NCBI GenBank assembly: GCA_004556455.1
Contig: SFGY01000005.1
Coordinates: 1 to 64,000, forward strand
Direction of reading: 5' to 3'
DNA: 64,000 bases
Origin: Clostridiales bacterium
GTDB taxonomy: Bacteria; Bacillota; Clostridia; Saccharofermentanales; DTU023
The position numbers and the translations under genes are program-made. Positions 1 through 8,062 of this stretch are shown one piece after another. The notes below the pieces were generated by a model. That model had not been told where the DNA came from. It was given only the letters and a program-made list of their open reading frames with translations, and did no database searches. Position 1 is the stretch's first letter; every line of letters starts with the position of its first letter.

Positions 1-65
1 TCGCCAGCAAAATCGCCAACGATCCCGCCGTGCAAAAAGCCTATCTGGGAACCCGCAAGAGCTGA
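1..65 (+). CDS. ABC transporter ATP-binding protein, C-terminal end (partial)
   Basis: Only the last 20 codons lie in the window; the frame starting at base 3 reads to TGA at 63-65. The tail NDPAVQKAYLGTRKS matches the usual C-terminus of branched-chain amino acid ABC ATPases (LivG/LivF type) and of LptB, which end in a (D/N)xxVxxAYLG motif. No catalytic motif is visible, so the family assignment rests on this tail alone. It is probably the last gene of a transport operon that ends just before tRNA-Val. Confidence 0.5.
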   Translation, partial: ASKIANDPAVQKAYLGTRKS

Positions 66-105
66 GACACAACAGCATCAGACATTCTCCATGCAGAGAT
101 TCGTC

Positions 106-168
106 ATGCTTGAGCAGCAGAACTCCTTGATGCTTGAGCAGCAGAACTCCTTGATGCTTGAGCAGCAG
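106..168. repeat. 24-bp tandem repeat, 2.6 copies
   Basis: The unit beginning ATGCTTGAGCAGCAG starts at 106, 130 and 154. The first two copies are identical over 24 bases and the third keeps 15 bases before running into the promoter of tRNA-Val. It lies between the ABC ATPase stop codon and that promoter. There are no spacers, so it is not a CRISPR array. Confidence 0.9.
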
Positions 169-171
169 ACC

Positions 172-200
172 TTGACAAGCCGAAAATGATCGGTTAAAGT
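172..200 (+). promoter_or_regulatory. Putative sigma-A promoter of tRNA-Val
   Basis: TTGACA at 172-177 is followed after 17 bases by TAAAGT at 195-200. The tRNA begins 13 bases further on, a fitting distance. The same -35/-10 pair with the same spacing is seen before hrcA at 35801-35829. Confidence 0.6.
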
Positions 201-212
201 GTCAAAGCAATC

Positions 213-289
213 GGGTTCATAGCTCAGCTGGTTAGAGTGCTTGCTTGACATGCAAGAGGTCGTTGGTTCGAGCCCAATTGGACCCACCA
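213..289 (+). tRNA. tRNA-Val (anticodon GAC)
   Basis: A 77-base cloverleaf. The acceptor stem GGGTTCA pairs with TGGACCC (279-285). The anticodon arm is CTTGC-TTGACAT-GCAAG with GAC in the loop, reading GUC/GUU valine codons. The T arm is GTTGG-TTCGAGC-CCAAT. The discriminator A and a genome-encoded CCA (287-289) close the gene. A 70-codon minus-strand reading frame over it is only the antisense of the tRNA. Confidence 0.95.
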
Positions 290-292
290 ATC

Positions 293-328
293 AAAACCCC
301 ATGACGTAATTGTTATGGGGTTTTTTGA
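293..328 (+). terminator. Intrinsic terminator after tRNA-Val
   Basis: AAAACCCCAT (293-302) pairs with ATGGGGTTTT, followed by a T run to 326. It sits four bases after the CCA end and closes the tRNA transcript. Confidence 0.85.
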
Positions 329-390
329 TGTCAGAAAACTGCGCTTTGTTACCTGTGCGTGAATTAACGCTGACAATTTCTTAACATACA

Positions 391-419
391 TTGAAAATAC
401 TGATCGTGTTACCTACACT
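391..419 (+). promoter_or_regulatory. Putative promoter of the LPxTG surface protein gene
   Basis: TTGAAA at 391-396, a 17-base spacer, then TACACT at 414-419. The predicted start lies about 45 bases before the ATG at 471, which has an AGGAG ribosome binding site six bases upstream. Confidence 0.5.
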
Positions 420-470
420 CAGGGTATTCATTTGGAAATACCTGATTTTAGGAGATTGTAGGAGCCGATT

Positions 471-3400
471 ATGAAGAGAATATTATCTGCAGCTATGCTG
501 GCTGCTCTGCTTTTGTTCGATCTTTTATTTATTCCTTTTTCGGTTCGCGCTGAAGAAGCTGCAATGCCGTCTTCACCTCTTCGGGAAGAATTGAGCGATA
601 CTACCCCCCTCCCCCCCCCCCCCCCCCCCCCCACCCTTCTGATTTAGAGGGAACTGAGGAAAAAACGGAAACTGATTCTGTGCCTGAAGTCAGTACAGAA
701 GGAGACGCACTTCAAACAGCTCTTCCAGAAACAGAGAATATTTACACCGAATCTCCTCCGAATGAAATCAATTTGGTCGATCATGTGCAGGATGTCCCTG
801 AACAGGCTGCTTCGATGCAGACCGATCTTCCAGAAGCTATAGCAGTTAAAGAGATTTTTAATTTTGATTTTCTGAGCCTCTCCCTCTCTAATATTGACGA
901 AGCTTTCAGCGAAGCAATTACACCTCATGTTAAAGAACTTAAAGACGACGATCTTCAGTCCGTTGAAGTGGCCATCAAGGCAGCGCTTCAGGATGAGCGG
1001 GAATTACTGGCTCCAGCGGGGAATGGAGATTCGGGTTTACAGGACTTGCAGGCTTTATCCACGGACTCAGGCCTCAGAAATAACGAGGTAACGCCACAGG
1101 TAGAATTTACAGACGAATGGGCTAATCCTCTGCCTGAATCGTCTCCGGAAACGGTGATGGCCGACAGTGCTTACAGGGTGTTGGCTTATGATTTTCAATT
1201 TCTTAATTCCGTTGGTGAATGTCTGGAACCGCAGACGGAAATAAACCTGTGCTTCAGCTCTCCTCTTTTCTCACAGGCTGAAGTTCGTGCATTCCATATT
1301 TACGCGGATGAAAACGGCGCTTTAAAAGCAGTGGAAGTGGCAGCGGAACTGACAGCTGCTCAGACTTTGTCAGCACAAAGTGAAGCTACGAAGGAAGGTG
1401 AACTGGAATCACAGGCGGATAATGAAATACCACCAGCTTATACTACAGTCACAATCCGAGCCAAAGATTTTTCAGTCTATGCTCTTTTGCTGATGCCACA
1501 GACATACGCCAGCGGAAAGCTGAATGAGGAGCCCCTGAGAGTTCCCTCAGTTTCCCAGATTTATCTAAACGGTCAGAACGGCAATGATGCCAACGACGGA
1601 AGTTCAGCTGATGCAGCGGTACGGAGTTTCGCCAGAGCAAAGGAACTGGCCATGAAGAACAGCGCCATTACCGACATTCTTGTCACCGGAACCACAGAGC
1701 TGGAAGGCGACATCAGCCTTCAGGGTACTATGGCAGCCATTAAACGGGAAAACAACTTTGGCGGCTACCTTTTTAATGTCGCGATGGGGAAATCCGCCAC
1801 TTTACATGACCTGACGATTGACGGCGAAAGCTCTGCCGATATACTGCGAAAAGCTCTTATCAAAGTTAACGGACATCTGAATATACAGGATGGAACGGTC
1901 TTACAGAATAATCGCTCAAAGGCAGAAAAAAACATGTGTGCCTGGGGCGGAGCTATTGAGGCTTATGAGGCCACCGTCAGCATGTCTGGCGGCCTGATTC
2001 AGAATAACGAGGCGACCAACGGTGGCGGGATTTATCTCGGTAAGTCGAGTATGGAACTGTCGGGAGGTCAGATCAGCAAGAATCATGCGAAACGTGTGAG
2101 TGATACTTTTGCTGACCAAATTTATGCTGCTGGTGGGGGAATTGCTCTGTATCACGGCAGTACGCTCACTATTAGCGGGCAGCCACTTATTGAAAGTAAC
2201 GTGTCCGATGAAGTTGGCGGAGGGATCAGTGCTGGAACGCGCCAGGCAAGTTATGGTCATGATTGCGTATTTATGAACGGTGGAATTATAAGAGGAAATT
2301 CTGCCGGTGCGTCAGGCGGTGGACTTTTTGTCCAGGCGGGTCTGAATAATGTGCACAATGCCTCTGCCACTATCACTGCCGGCCAGATCATCAATAATGT
2401 GATGAATGGTAATGGCTATACCGAAAAGACCTTTGGTGGGGGCGGCATTTATGTCAATGGCGGACCGGAGACCTGGCTTTGGCAGGGAAATGAATATCAT
2501 ATGCGCAATGGGGAACTCCAGATCAGCAATGCCCTGATTGAGGATAATACGGCAGATCAGTTTGGCGGCGGCGGTCTTGCGGCCTGCCCCGTCTCTAAAA
2601 CATATGTCTATCTGACAGAGGGAGCGGCTATTATTGGAAATCACACGACGCCTTCTCCTCAAGGCGATGACATCTTCATTTACTCTAATCTGAACTTTGG
2701 CGCACATTCCGGACTTGCTGAATATGAGATTGCCACGCGCATGCTGGGAGGTACGCCTTACCTCTGGCATGATTATTATGACAATCCTGTTCCTGATGAG
2801 CGCCTGAAGGGAACCCTGGCCGATAAGGATATGTTGGTTCTGACTGCTACAGGCCAGATCAGTGCTGAGGCCAGACAACTGGCGACGGTTGTGATTTCGG
2901 GCAATCGCTCGGCTACCCGAGGTGGAGGTATTGGCTCCAATGGCACCGTCATTATTGGTAAAAAAGAAGAGAAAAAAGATCTGCAAGTGATCAAGACCTG
3001 GGGACAGGGTCTCAATCCCCAACCCATTACTGTCGAATTGAGAGGTAAATCGAAAAACAGCGGGCTTGACTGGCTGATTGAAGCCGTCGAGCTAAACGAA
3101 AGCAATCAGTTCTCCCATGTTTTCCGTGATCTGGCGCAGAGCTTTTTTGATCCGAACTCTGACGTTTCGCTTTACATCAGAGAACCCCAGTCAGATCAGT
3201 ACAAGGTGACTGTGTCTCCATTTGTGGCTTTACCACAGGGAAAGACGCTCTCGTTTACACTGAGACGCCCACAGTTTTCTCAGTGGGATAACGCCTATGC
3301 TGCCTATTACAACTACTATCGGAAGCATCCTGAGGCAGGTATCTTTGATACGGGGAAGAGGGAGTTGAAAGATTTTACTGTTAAATACACTCTTCTGGAT

Positions 3401-3970
3401 GAAAAAGGTCAAAGACTTGCTGAGAGCAGCATGTCTTATGAGGCTGAAGGTTATCACTGGAACGGAAAGGCGGCTTTTGCAGGAATCCCTGTTAATGCAG
3501 AAGCTCTGGAAATTCAATATTATGACAATCAAGGTCAGTTAATCGAGCCGTGGCTGTTGCAGTACAATCTCTATCTGGAAAGGCATGACGATAAAACGAT
3601 TCTGAAAGTGCCTAAGCTTAAGCCGACCAGGGACGACGCCATTACCGGGGATGAAATTATCCTATCCGTGGAGGAACCAAAAGTCACGACGCCAAGTCAA
3701 GGCATTTATCAAATCACCATTGAAAATAAAAAACCGGAACCACCAAAACCGACAGAACCTACACATCCCACAGAACCTACTCATCCCACGGAACCCACAC
3801 GACCAACGGAACCGTGTTGTACAACGGTGCGTTATTGTTGTGAGACCACAGTGCCCGTTACCAAAGCCAGCGTGCTCCCACGTACGGGTCAGCACGAGTT
3901 ATGGGGGCTGCCCCTTCTTTTCCTGGCAGCGGCGGGTTTCCTCTTAATTCTTAAAAAACCGAAGATATAA
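471..3970 (+). CDS. LPxTG-anchored beta-helix surface protein, frame-switched at a poly-C tract (phase OFF as assembled)
   Basis: Translation from ATG 471, with AGGAG upstream, gives a signal peptide ending SVRA-EE and then reaches the C tract at 611-632. In this frame it stops at TAG 645-647 after 58 codons. The body continues in another frame, open from inside the tract to TAA 3968-3970. One extra C, or two fewer, would join them into about 1166 residues. The body has an acidic N-terminal region; a right-handed beta-helix starting near nt 1560 (QIYLNGQNGNDANDG) with many GGGI/GGQI turns to about nt 2960; Cna-B-like domains from about nt 2970; a PTEPTH repeat linker; and LPRTG at 3875-3889 with a hydrophobic stretch and KKPKI tail. 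It is probably an adhesin or surface sensor fixed to peptidoglycan by sortase. A homopolymer assembly error is the main alternative to true phase variation. Confidence 0.8.
611..632. repeat. 22-base poly-C tract inside the surface-protein gene
   Basis: An uninterrupted run of 22 C residues, preceded by TACCCCCCT and followed by ACCC. It lies about 30 codons after the predicted signal-peptide cleavage site. In frame it would encode a short polyproline stretch. The frame upstream and the frame downstream differ by one base at this length. Confidence 0.9.
3749..3814 (+). repeat. 18-bp tandem repeat encoding PTEPTH
   Basis: Three complete 18-base units at 3749, 3767 and 3785 and one partial unit encode PTEPTH/PTEPTH/PTEPTR/PTEP. 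This forms the wall-spanning linker just before the LPRTG sorting signal. Confidence 0.85.
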
Positions 3971-4036
3971 CCGTTCTGCCCTTAGAAAATCTGAACATTG
4001 TGGATATCTAATTACGACATTCTCTCATGAGAATAA

Positions 4037-4086
4037 GAAAGGGAGCTGTCCCGCTACACTTGCGTGTTTTGGGACAGCTCCCTTTC
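4037..4086. terminator. Long perfect hairpin between convergent genes (bidirectional terminator or repeat element)
   Basis: GAAAGGGAGCTGTCCC (4037-4052) is perfectly complementary to GGGACAGCTCCCTTTC (4071-4086) around an 18-base loop. It lies between the surface-protein gene and convergent citF. The GGAGCTGTC core recurs in the larger hairpin after dnaJ at 41111-41220, so it may belong to a dispersed family. Confidence 0.75.
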
Positions 4087-4164
4087 AGGTGAGGCTTTAT
4101 TTCTTGCTATAAGGCTCTTGCCTCAGGCTTTTTATGAAAAATGCGATCAGTTATTGTCGCGATC

Positions 4165-5577
4165 TCAGTCCTTGACCTCATGCAGTTCGGAGATGATGCG
4201 GCCGTCGCGGTAGCGCACTTTGCCGACGACTCTGCCGGAGAGATCGAGGGGCTGGGGCTTACCGGAAAAGCTTTCGGCTTTTTGCTGCAGCTCTTCCATG
4301 GTGAGCAGGGGCAGCTTCGCCTCTTTAAAGCGTGCGAGAAGATCTTCGCGCCGTGGGTTGACGGCCAGGCCGTACTGGGTAACCAGGCAATCGATGCTTT
4401 CGCCGGGCGTGGAAATACAGGCCAGCTGATCGACGATCAGGGGAAGGCGGGCGCGAATCAGCGGGGCGATAATCATGGCCATTTTTGCGCCTGCAGCGGT
4501 ATCGCTGTGTCCGCCGGAACCGCCCATGATCTCTCCCTGCGAGTTGGTGTGCACGTTGACGTTAAAATCTTTGTCCATCTCGGTTGCGCCGAGGATGACG
4601 ACGTCCAGATTATCTACCAGCGAGCTCTTTACATCGGGGCGGGGACCGGCATATTTGAGGGCAGAGACTTCGCAATGGCGGCGATCCTCGCGGATACTGC
4701 GCACGGCTTCGAGGTCAAAGCACTGCACGTCCATGAGACTTTCAAAGCAGCCTTCCTCCAGCATCTGAACCAGGTAGGCCGTGATGCCGCCCATGCCGAA
4801 GCTGCCGTGAATTTTTTTCTCAAGCATGAGGTCCTTCAAAAAGGCCGCTGTGGCCAGGGAGGCCCCACCAGCGCCGGTCTGGAAGGAAAACCCGTCTTTG
4901 AGCAGACCCGAGGCGTCGATGGCCCGGCAGGCATACTGAGCCATGAGCAGGCCGATGGGGTCGCGGGTAATCTTCGTTGTGCCGGAGACGATCCCTTCAG
5001 GATTGCCAATGCGGTCGATCTCGACGACATAGTCCACGTCCGTTTCGGAAATACTGACATCGGCGAGGGGATAGGGAACGAGATGGTCAGTCACGGCCAC
5101 GACTTTTTTGGCGTAAGCGGCATCCGCCATGGCGTAGCCCAGAGAGCCGCAGGCTGAGGGCCCGTATTTGCCGGAGATATTGCCCATTTTATCGGCAGTT
5201 GGCGCAGCAATAAAGGCGATGTCGATGGGTGAGCGTCCCTGGGCGATGTCGGCGGGACGCCCGCCATGCGTGCGGAAAATGACCGGATCCTCTAAGAGGC
5301 CGTGGGAAATCTCCCGACCGATGCGGGCGCTCATGTAATTACATTCCAGATGAGTGACCACGCCGCGGCGAATCAATTCGATCAGCGGGGCGTGAATGTC
5401 GAAAAGTGAGCTGGTGTTGACGTGAAGATCACGAAAGCCCAGCTGATCTGCGGCCGCAAGCACCTGATTCAGCACAAAATCGCCGTTGCGCAGGTGATGG
5501 TGGAAAGACAGGGTCATGCCGTCCCTGAGACCGGCCAGCTGCAGAGCCTGCTTGATGTCCTTCAGTACCTTATCCAT
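4165..5577 (-). CDS. citF: Citrate lyase alpha subunit (citrate:acetyl-ACP transferase)
   Basis: 470 residues. CitF transfers the acyl carrier protein from acetyl-ACP to citrate, giving citryl-ACP in citrate fermentation. The N-terminal DGMTLSFHHHLRNGDFV, the central GAGGASLA (about residue 235) and the GGSGGHSDTAAGAK segment near residue 350 are typical of the family. The start at 5577 is chosen because AGGAGG lies eight bases upstream; a longer frame to 5595 would run into citE. The citE stop ends two bases before this ATG, so the genes are translationally coupled. It is the last gene of citDEF and faces a strong hairpin. The usual length is about 500 residues. Confidence 0.93.
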   Translation of the reverse strand: MDKVLKDIKQALQLAGLRDGMTLSFHHHLRNGDFVLNQVLAAADQLGFRDLHVNTSSLFDIHAPLIELIRRGVVTHLECNYMSARIGREISHGLLEDPVIFRTHGGRPADIAQGRSPIDIAFIAAPTADKMGNISGKYGPSACGSLGYAMADAAYAKKVVAVTDHLVPYPLADVSISETDVDYVVEIDRIGNPEGIVSGTTKITRDPIGLLMAQYACRAIDASGLLKDGFSFQTGAGGASLATAAFLKDLMLEKKIHGSFGMGGITAYLVQMLEEGCFESLMDVQCFDLEAVRSIREDRRHCEVSALKYAGPRPDVKSSLVDNLDVVILGATEMDKDFNVNVHTNSQGEIMGGSGGHSDTAAGAKMAMIIAPLIRARLPLIVDQLACISTPGESIDCLVTQYGLAVNPRREDLLARFKEAKLPLLTMEELQQKAESFSGKPQPLDLSGRVVGKVRYRDGRIISELHEVKD

Positions 5578-5578
5578 A

Positions 5579-6448
5579 TCAGCGCACCTCCTCAATCGCT
5601 CTGGCGGTGGCGAGAATTTGCTCCGCCCTCATGACGATGGGCTTATCGACCATTTTGCCGTGCAGAGAAACAGCGCCCTTGCCCAGACGCTTGCCCTCGG
5701 CGATCACGGCCATCACATCTTTGGCCCAGAGAATTTCTTTTTCGCCCGGCGAAAAGACCTGATTCACGGTTTCAAGATGCCGCGGGGAAATGACTGCTTT
5801 TCCGGAGAAACCCAAGCTACGGGCAAAGCTGGCGTCCTTCTTGAGGCCCTCTAAATCATCGGTGTCCGTGAAAGGTGTATCGATGACGTCGATGCCACTT
5901 GCTCTTGCGGCGACGATCAGGCGGGTGCGCGCATAGAAAATCTCTTTGCCCTCCTTTGTGCGGGGACAGCGCAGATCGGCGCTCAAATCTTCGCCGCCCA
6001 GGAAGAGGGCGACCACCCGCGGGGAAGCCTGGGCGATTTCAAGAGCCTTTTCCACACCCATGGCGGTCTCGATCAGCGGCAGAATTTTAAAACAGCCATC
6101 CGCCAGCCCAAGTTCTTTCTCTTTGGCTCCCAGGGCTGCTGCCAGTTTCTGAATGGTGGCGCCGGAGGCCACTTTCGGAGGCATCAGCACGGACGGCCTG
6201 CCGGGCAGAATAGTCGCGAGATCAGCTTCCCAATAGGGACTTTCCAGGTCATTGATGCGGACGACGATTTCTCTGCGGCCAAAATCAAAATGCTCGAGAG
6301 CGCCCCGAACCAGCTCGCGCGCCGCATCCTTCTGATCGGGGGCGACAGCGTCTTCAAGGTCGAGAATGAGGCTGTCTGCCGGGAGCACACAGCCGTTAAT
6401 CAGCATACTCGGACTGTTGCCGGGCAAAAACATCATGCTGCGTCTCAT
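5579..6448 (-). CDS. citE: Citrate lyase beta subunit (citryl-ACP lyase)
   Basis: 289 residues, normal for CitE. It cleaves citryl-ACP to oxaloacetate and regenerates acetyl-ACP. The opening RRSMMFLPGNSP, the LDLEDAVAPDQKDAAR segment and the acidic metal-site motif GGEDLSAD are characteristic of the HpcH/HpaI-type TIM barrel. Its ATG shares one base with the citD stop (TGATG), and its own stop lies just before the citF start, so all three subunits are made from one mRNA. Confidence 0.93.
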   Translation of the reverse strand: MRRSMMFLPGNSPSMLINGCVLPADSLILDLEDAVAPDQKDAARELVRGALEHFDFGRREIVVRINDLESPYWEADLATILPGRPSVLMPPKVASGATIQKLAAALGAKEKELGLADGCFKILPLIETAMGVEKALEIAQASPRVVALFLGGEDLSADLRCPRTKEGKEIFYARTRLIVAARASGIDVIDTPFTDTDDLEGLKKDASFARSLGFSGKAVISPRHLETVNQVFSPGEKEILWAKDVMAVIAEGKRLGKGAVSLHGKMVDKPIVMRAEQILATARAIEEVR

Positions 6449-6738
6449 CAGGCTTGCCCTCCTTCCGCTTTTTCGGGCTCACTGGCACGTGCCAGGCAGG
6501 TTTTCAGTCTGGCCATAATGGTGCAGTCCAAAGCCCCTTTATCTTCCAGCTCGACACGCCCGACACTCACACCGGCCTCGTTAAGCCACTGGCGCACCTG
6601 AGCTTCAATCGACGCACCGTACTGCGCCTTGACGGGGGAGGAGAGAATGACTTCCAGGGGATGACCGCTGGGTTCCATTTTGATGAGAACATCACTGGAC
6701 TCCAGGGTTCCCGCGATGGCTTCTCGGCGAATTTGCAT
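6448..6738 (-). CDS. citD: Citrate lyase gamma subunit (acyl carrier protein)
   Basis: 96 residues, the usual size. It carries the phosphoribosyl-dephospho-CoA arm of citrate lyase. AGTLESSDV at residues 9-17 contains Ser14, the residue equivalent to the modified serine known in Klebsiella. AAGGAG lies before the ATG. It is the first gene of citDEF. The ligase CitC and the prosthetic-group enzymes CitX/CitG are not in the window, so they must be encoded elsewhere for the complex to be active. Confidence 0.92.
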   Translation of the reverse strand: MQIRREAIAGTLESSDVLIKMEPSGHPLEVILSSPVKAQYGASIEAQVRQWLNEAGVSVGRVELEDKGALDCTIMARLKTCLARASEPEKAEGGQA

Positions 6739-7305
6739 GATGAGTCTCCTTTTTTCTTATGATCTGCTTTTGATCTGCTTTGCTTTTGTCTTTCAGAGCT
6801 GTGCTGAAGAAAGCGTTTCCGGGCGTGAGATTCTGAACATCCTGTTCTTGGATGGTACTGTAGCTCAGATCGTGCTGTGGCTCCGCACATTGGAATCAAA
6901 GCCCACTTTTGCAACTATGCATCTGCTGGCCTGTTTAAGCACGATCTGGCGCTCGATAGAACGCCCGTAAGCGGGACGAGCTTATACAGCCTGAAAACAG
7001 CTGCCTTTTTCTACTGTTTAACAGCTTAGCCCCTGTCGTTAAATTATTCCAGCCCCGAAGGCTCAGATTTGTCGCTCGGGTAATCGGGCTATACCATCAT
7101 TCGACTGACACATTTTTCTGTACGGATTGCTTTAAGACAAACAAAGGAGTTTGCGCAGCTTTGATCAGGTAAAACTTACCAGTCTTCTATGTAGTAAGTT
7201 TTAATGAAAAACTTTAATGATTTTAATAATATTGAAATAAATTTGAATATTGATTTTAATTTTATTTAAGTATACTATAGAAAAAGTAAAGGCGGTTAGA
7301 ACGAT
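6739..7305. other. Intergenic region between divergent citD and the DUF2089 gene
   Basis: About 570 bases with no convincing gene; two short overlapping open frames (6567-6914 minus, 6680-6970 plus) lack homology and start signals. The part from about 7160 is strongly AT-rich and includes an inverted repeat and the probable promoter of the DUF2089 gene (TATACT at 7271-7276). An AGCCCCGA...ATCGGGCT imperfect hairpin lies near 7051-7090. The leader and control region of citDEF must also be here, but I could not place it. Confidence 0.5.
7170..7203. promoter_or_regulatory. Inverted repeat, possible operator
   Basis: TAAAACTTAC (7170-7179) is repeated as its exact complement GTAAGTTTTA (7194-7203) with a 14-base spacer. 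It lies in the AT-rich upstream region of the DUF2089 gene, in the citD/DUF2089 divergent interval. A regulator binding site or a weak hairpin are both possible. Confidence 0.4.
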
Positions 7306-7605
7306 ATGCGCAGTGCGGAATTACCGCAATGGCTTTACAGCCTGGGAGATGAGGATATCCGTTTGATGAAGGAATTTGTCCTCAGCTCAGGCTCATTGAA
7401 AGCCATGGCAGGTCTTTATCAGGTGACTTATCCCACCATCAGGCTGCGTCTGGATCGTCTGATCGACAAAGTGAAGCAGGCCGAAGCAAGCGAAGAGACG
7501 CGCTTTGAAGGCCTGCTGAAGGATCTGACCCTGGCTGAGGAAATTAAGCCTTCGGCCGCGCGCAGACTCCTTCGGGCGTATGAGAAGGAAAAACGAGAAC
7601 GCTAG
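7306..7605 (+). CDS. DUF2089 family protein
   Basis: 99 residues. The pattern LPQWLYSLGDEDIRLMKEFV, then SGSLKAMA, then YPTIRLRLDRLIDKV matches the DUF2089 family, a small probable DNA-binding protein with a helix-turn-helix-like core. Its target is unknown. In Firmicutes these genes often precede genes for small membrane or envelope-stress proteins, which fits the hydrophobic frame that follows. An AT-rich promoter region with TATACT at 7271-7276 lies upstream. Confidence 0.8.
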   Translation: MRSAELPQWLYSLGDEDIRLMKEFVLSSGSLKAMAGLYQVTYPTIRLRLDRLIDKVKQAEASEETRFEGLLKDLTLAEEIKPSAARRLLRAYEKEKRER

Positions 7606-7729
7606 GATTTGCTGCGTTTGGCATGTCCTCTTAGTTTTAAGTCTTTTCCCTCAGCTGCGAAGAAAGACAAAGAGAGGAGTGCTGTACGAGGCCGGACTCC
7701 CAAGTCCAGACGGACAGCGATGAAGAGGC

Positions 7730-8029
7730 ATGACCCTTGGCCAGAGTTTATTTTTTCTTTTAGCCCTTTGTTTTTTGGAAATCTTACTCACCGAATGGAA
7801 TAGCGTTTATGGCGTGGTCTTTTGTCCGCTAAGCTTAACTGCTGCGGCCTTTGACCTGCGCTTGCTCATCTTGCCCCTGCTGCTGATTTCATTACATATC
7901 TTTTATCTGGGTCTGAGAGAGCAGAAGCTCCTTCGTCTGACCGAAGAACGTGAACGCAAGCAACGCCTCCGGGCCCTTCAGGAAATGGCTCATCAGCAGT
8001 ATCTTCGCCAGTGCGTTCGCATTCTCTGA
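7730..8029 (+). CDS. Small membrane protein of unknown function
   Basis: 99 residues with two hydrophobic segments (about residues 5-22 and 27-60) and a charged, arginine-rich C-terminal tail. It follows the DUF2089 gene by 125 bases in the same orientation and could be its partner. The ATG at 7730 is the first possible start after an in-frame stop at 7721. The only purine-rich sequence, GAAGAGG, is very close to it, so the start is weakly supported. Confidence 0.5.
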   Translation: MTLGQSLFFLLALCFLEILLTEWNSVYGVVFCPLSLTAAAFDLRLLILPLLLISLHIFYLGLREQKLLRLTEERERKQRLRALQEMAHQQYLRQCVRIL

Positions 8030-8062
8030 AGTGAACCTGTTCTCTGGTGGGATTAAGCATTC

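Noticed and set aside
106..168. CRISPR array
   Set aside because: The 24-bp units are directly adjacent with no unique spacers and no cas genes are near. The same holds for the other tandem arrays.
78..290. 70-codon open frame on the minus strand
   Set aside because: It is the antisense of tRNA-Val and the 24-bp repeat; its opening residues are the typical artefact of translating a tRNA backwards.
611..632. Simple sequencing error in the poly-C tract as the full explanation
   Set aside because: Not excluded for the exact length, but a 22-base homopolymer at this position is itself a slippage-prone sequence, so phase variation remains likely. Read-level evidence is needed.
4141..5157. 338-codon open frame on the plus strand
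   Set aside because: It lies opposite citF, which has clear family motifs; the long frame follows from codon bias and has no recognisable domain.
6567..6970. Short open frames in the citD upstream region
   Set aside because: They overlap each other and citD, lack ribosome binding sites, and show no family features.
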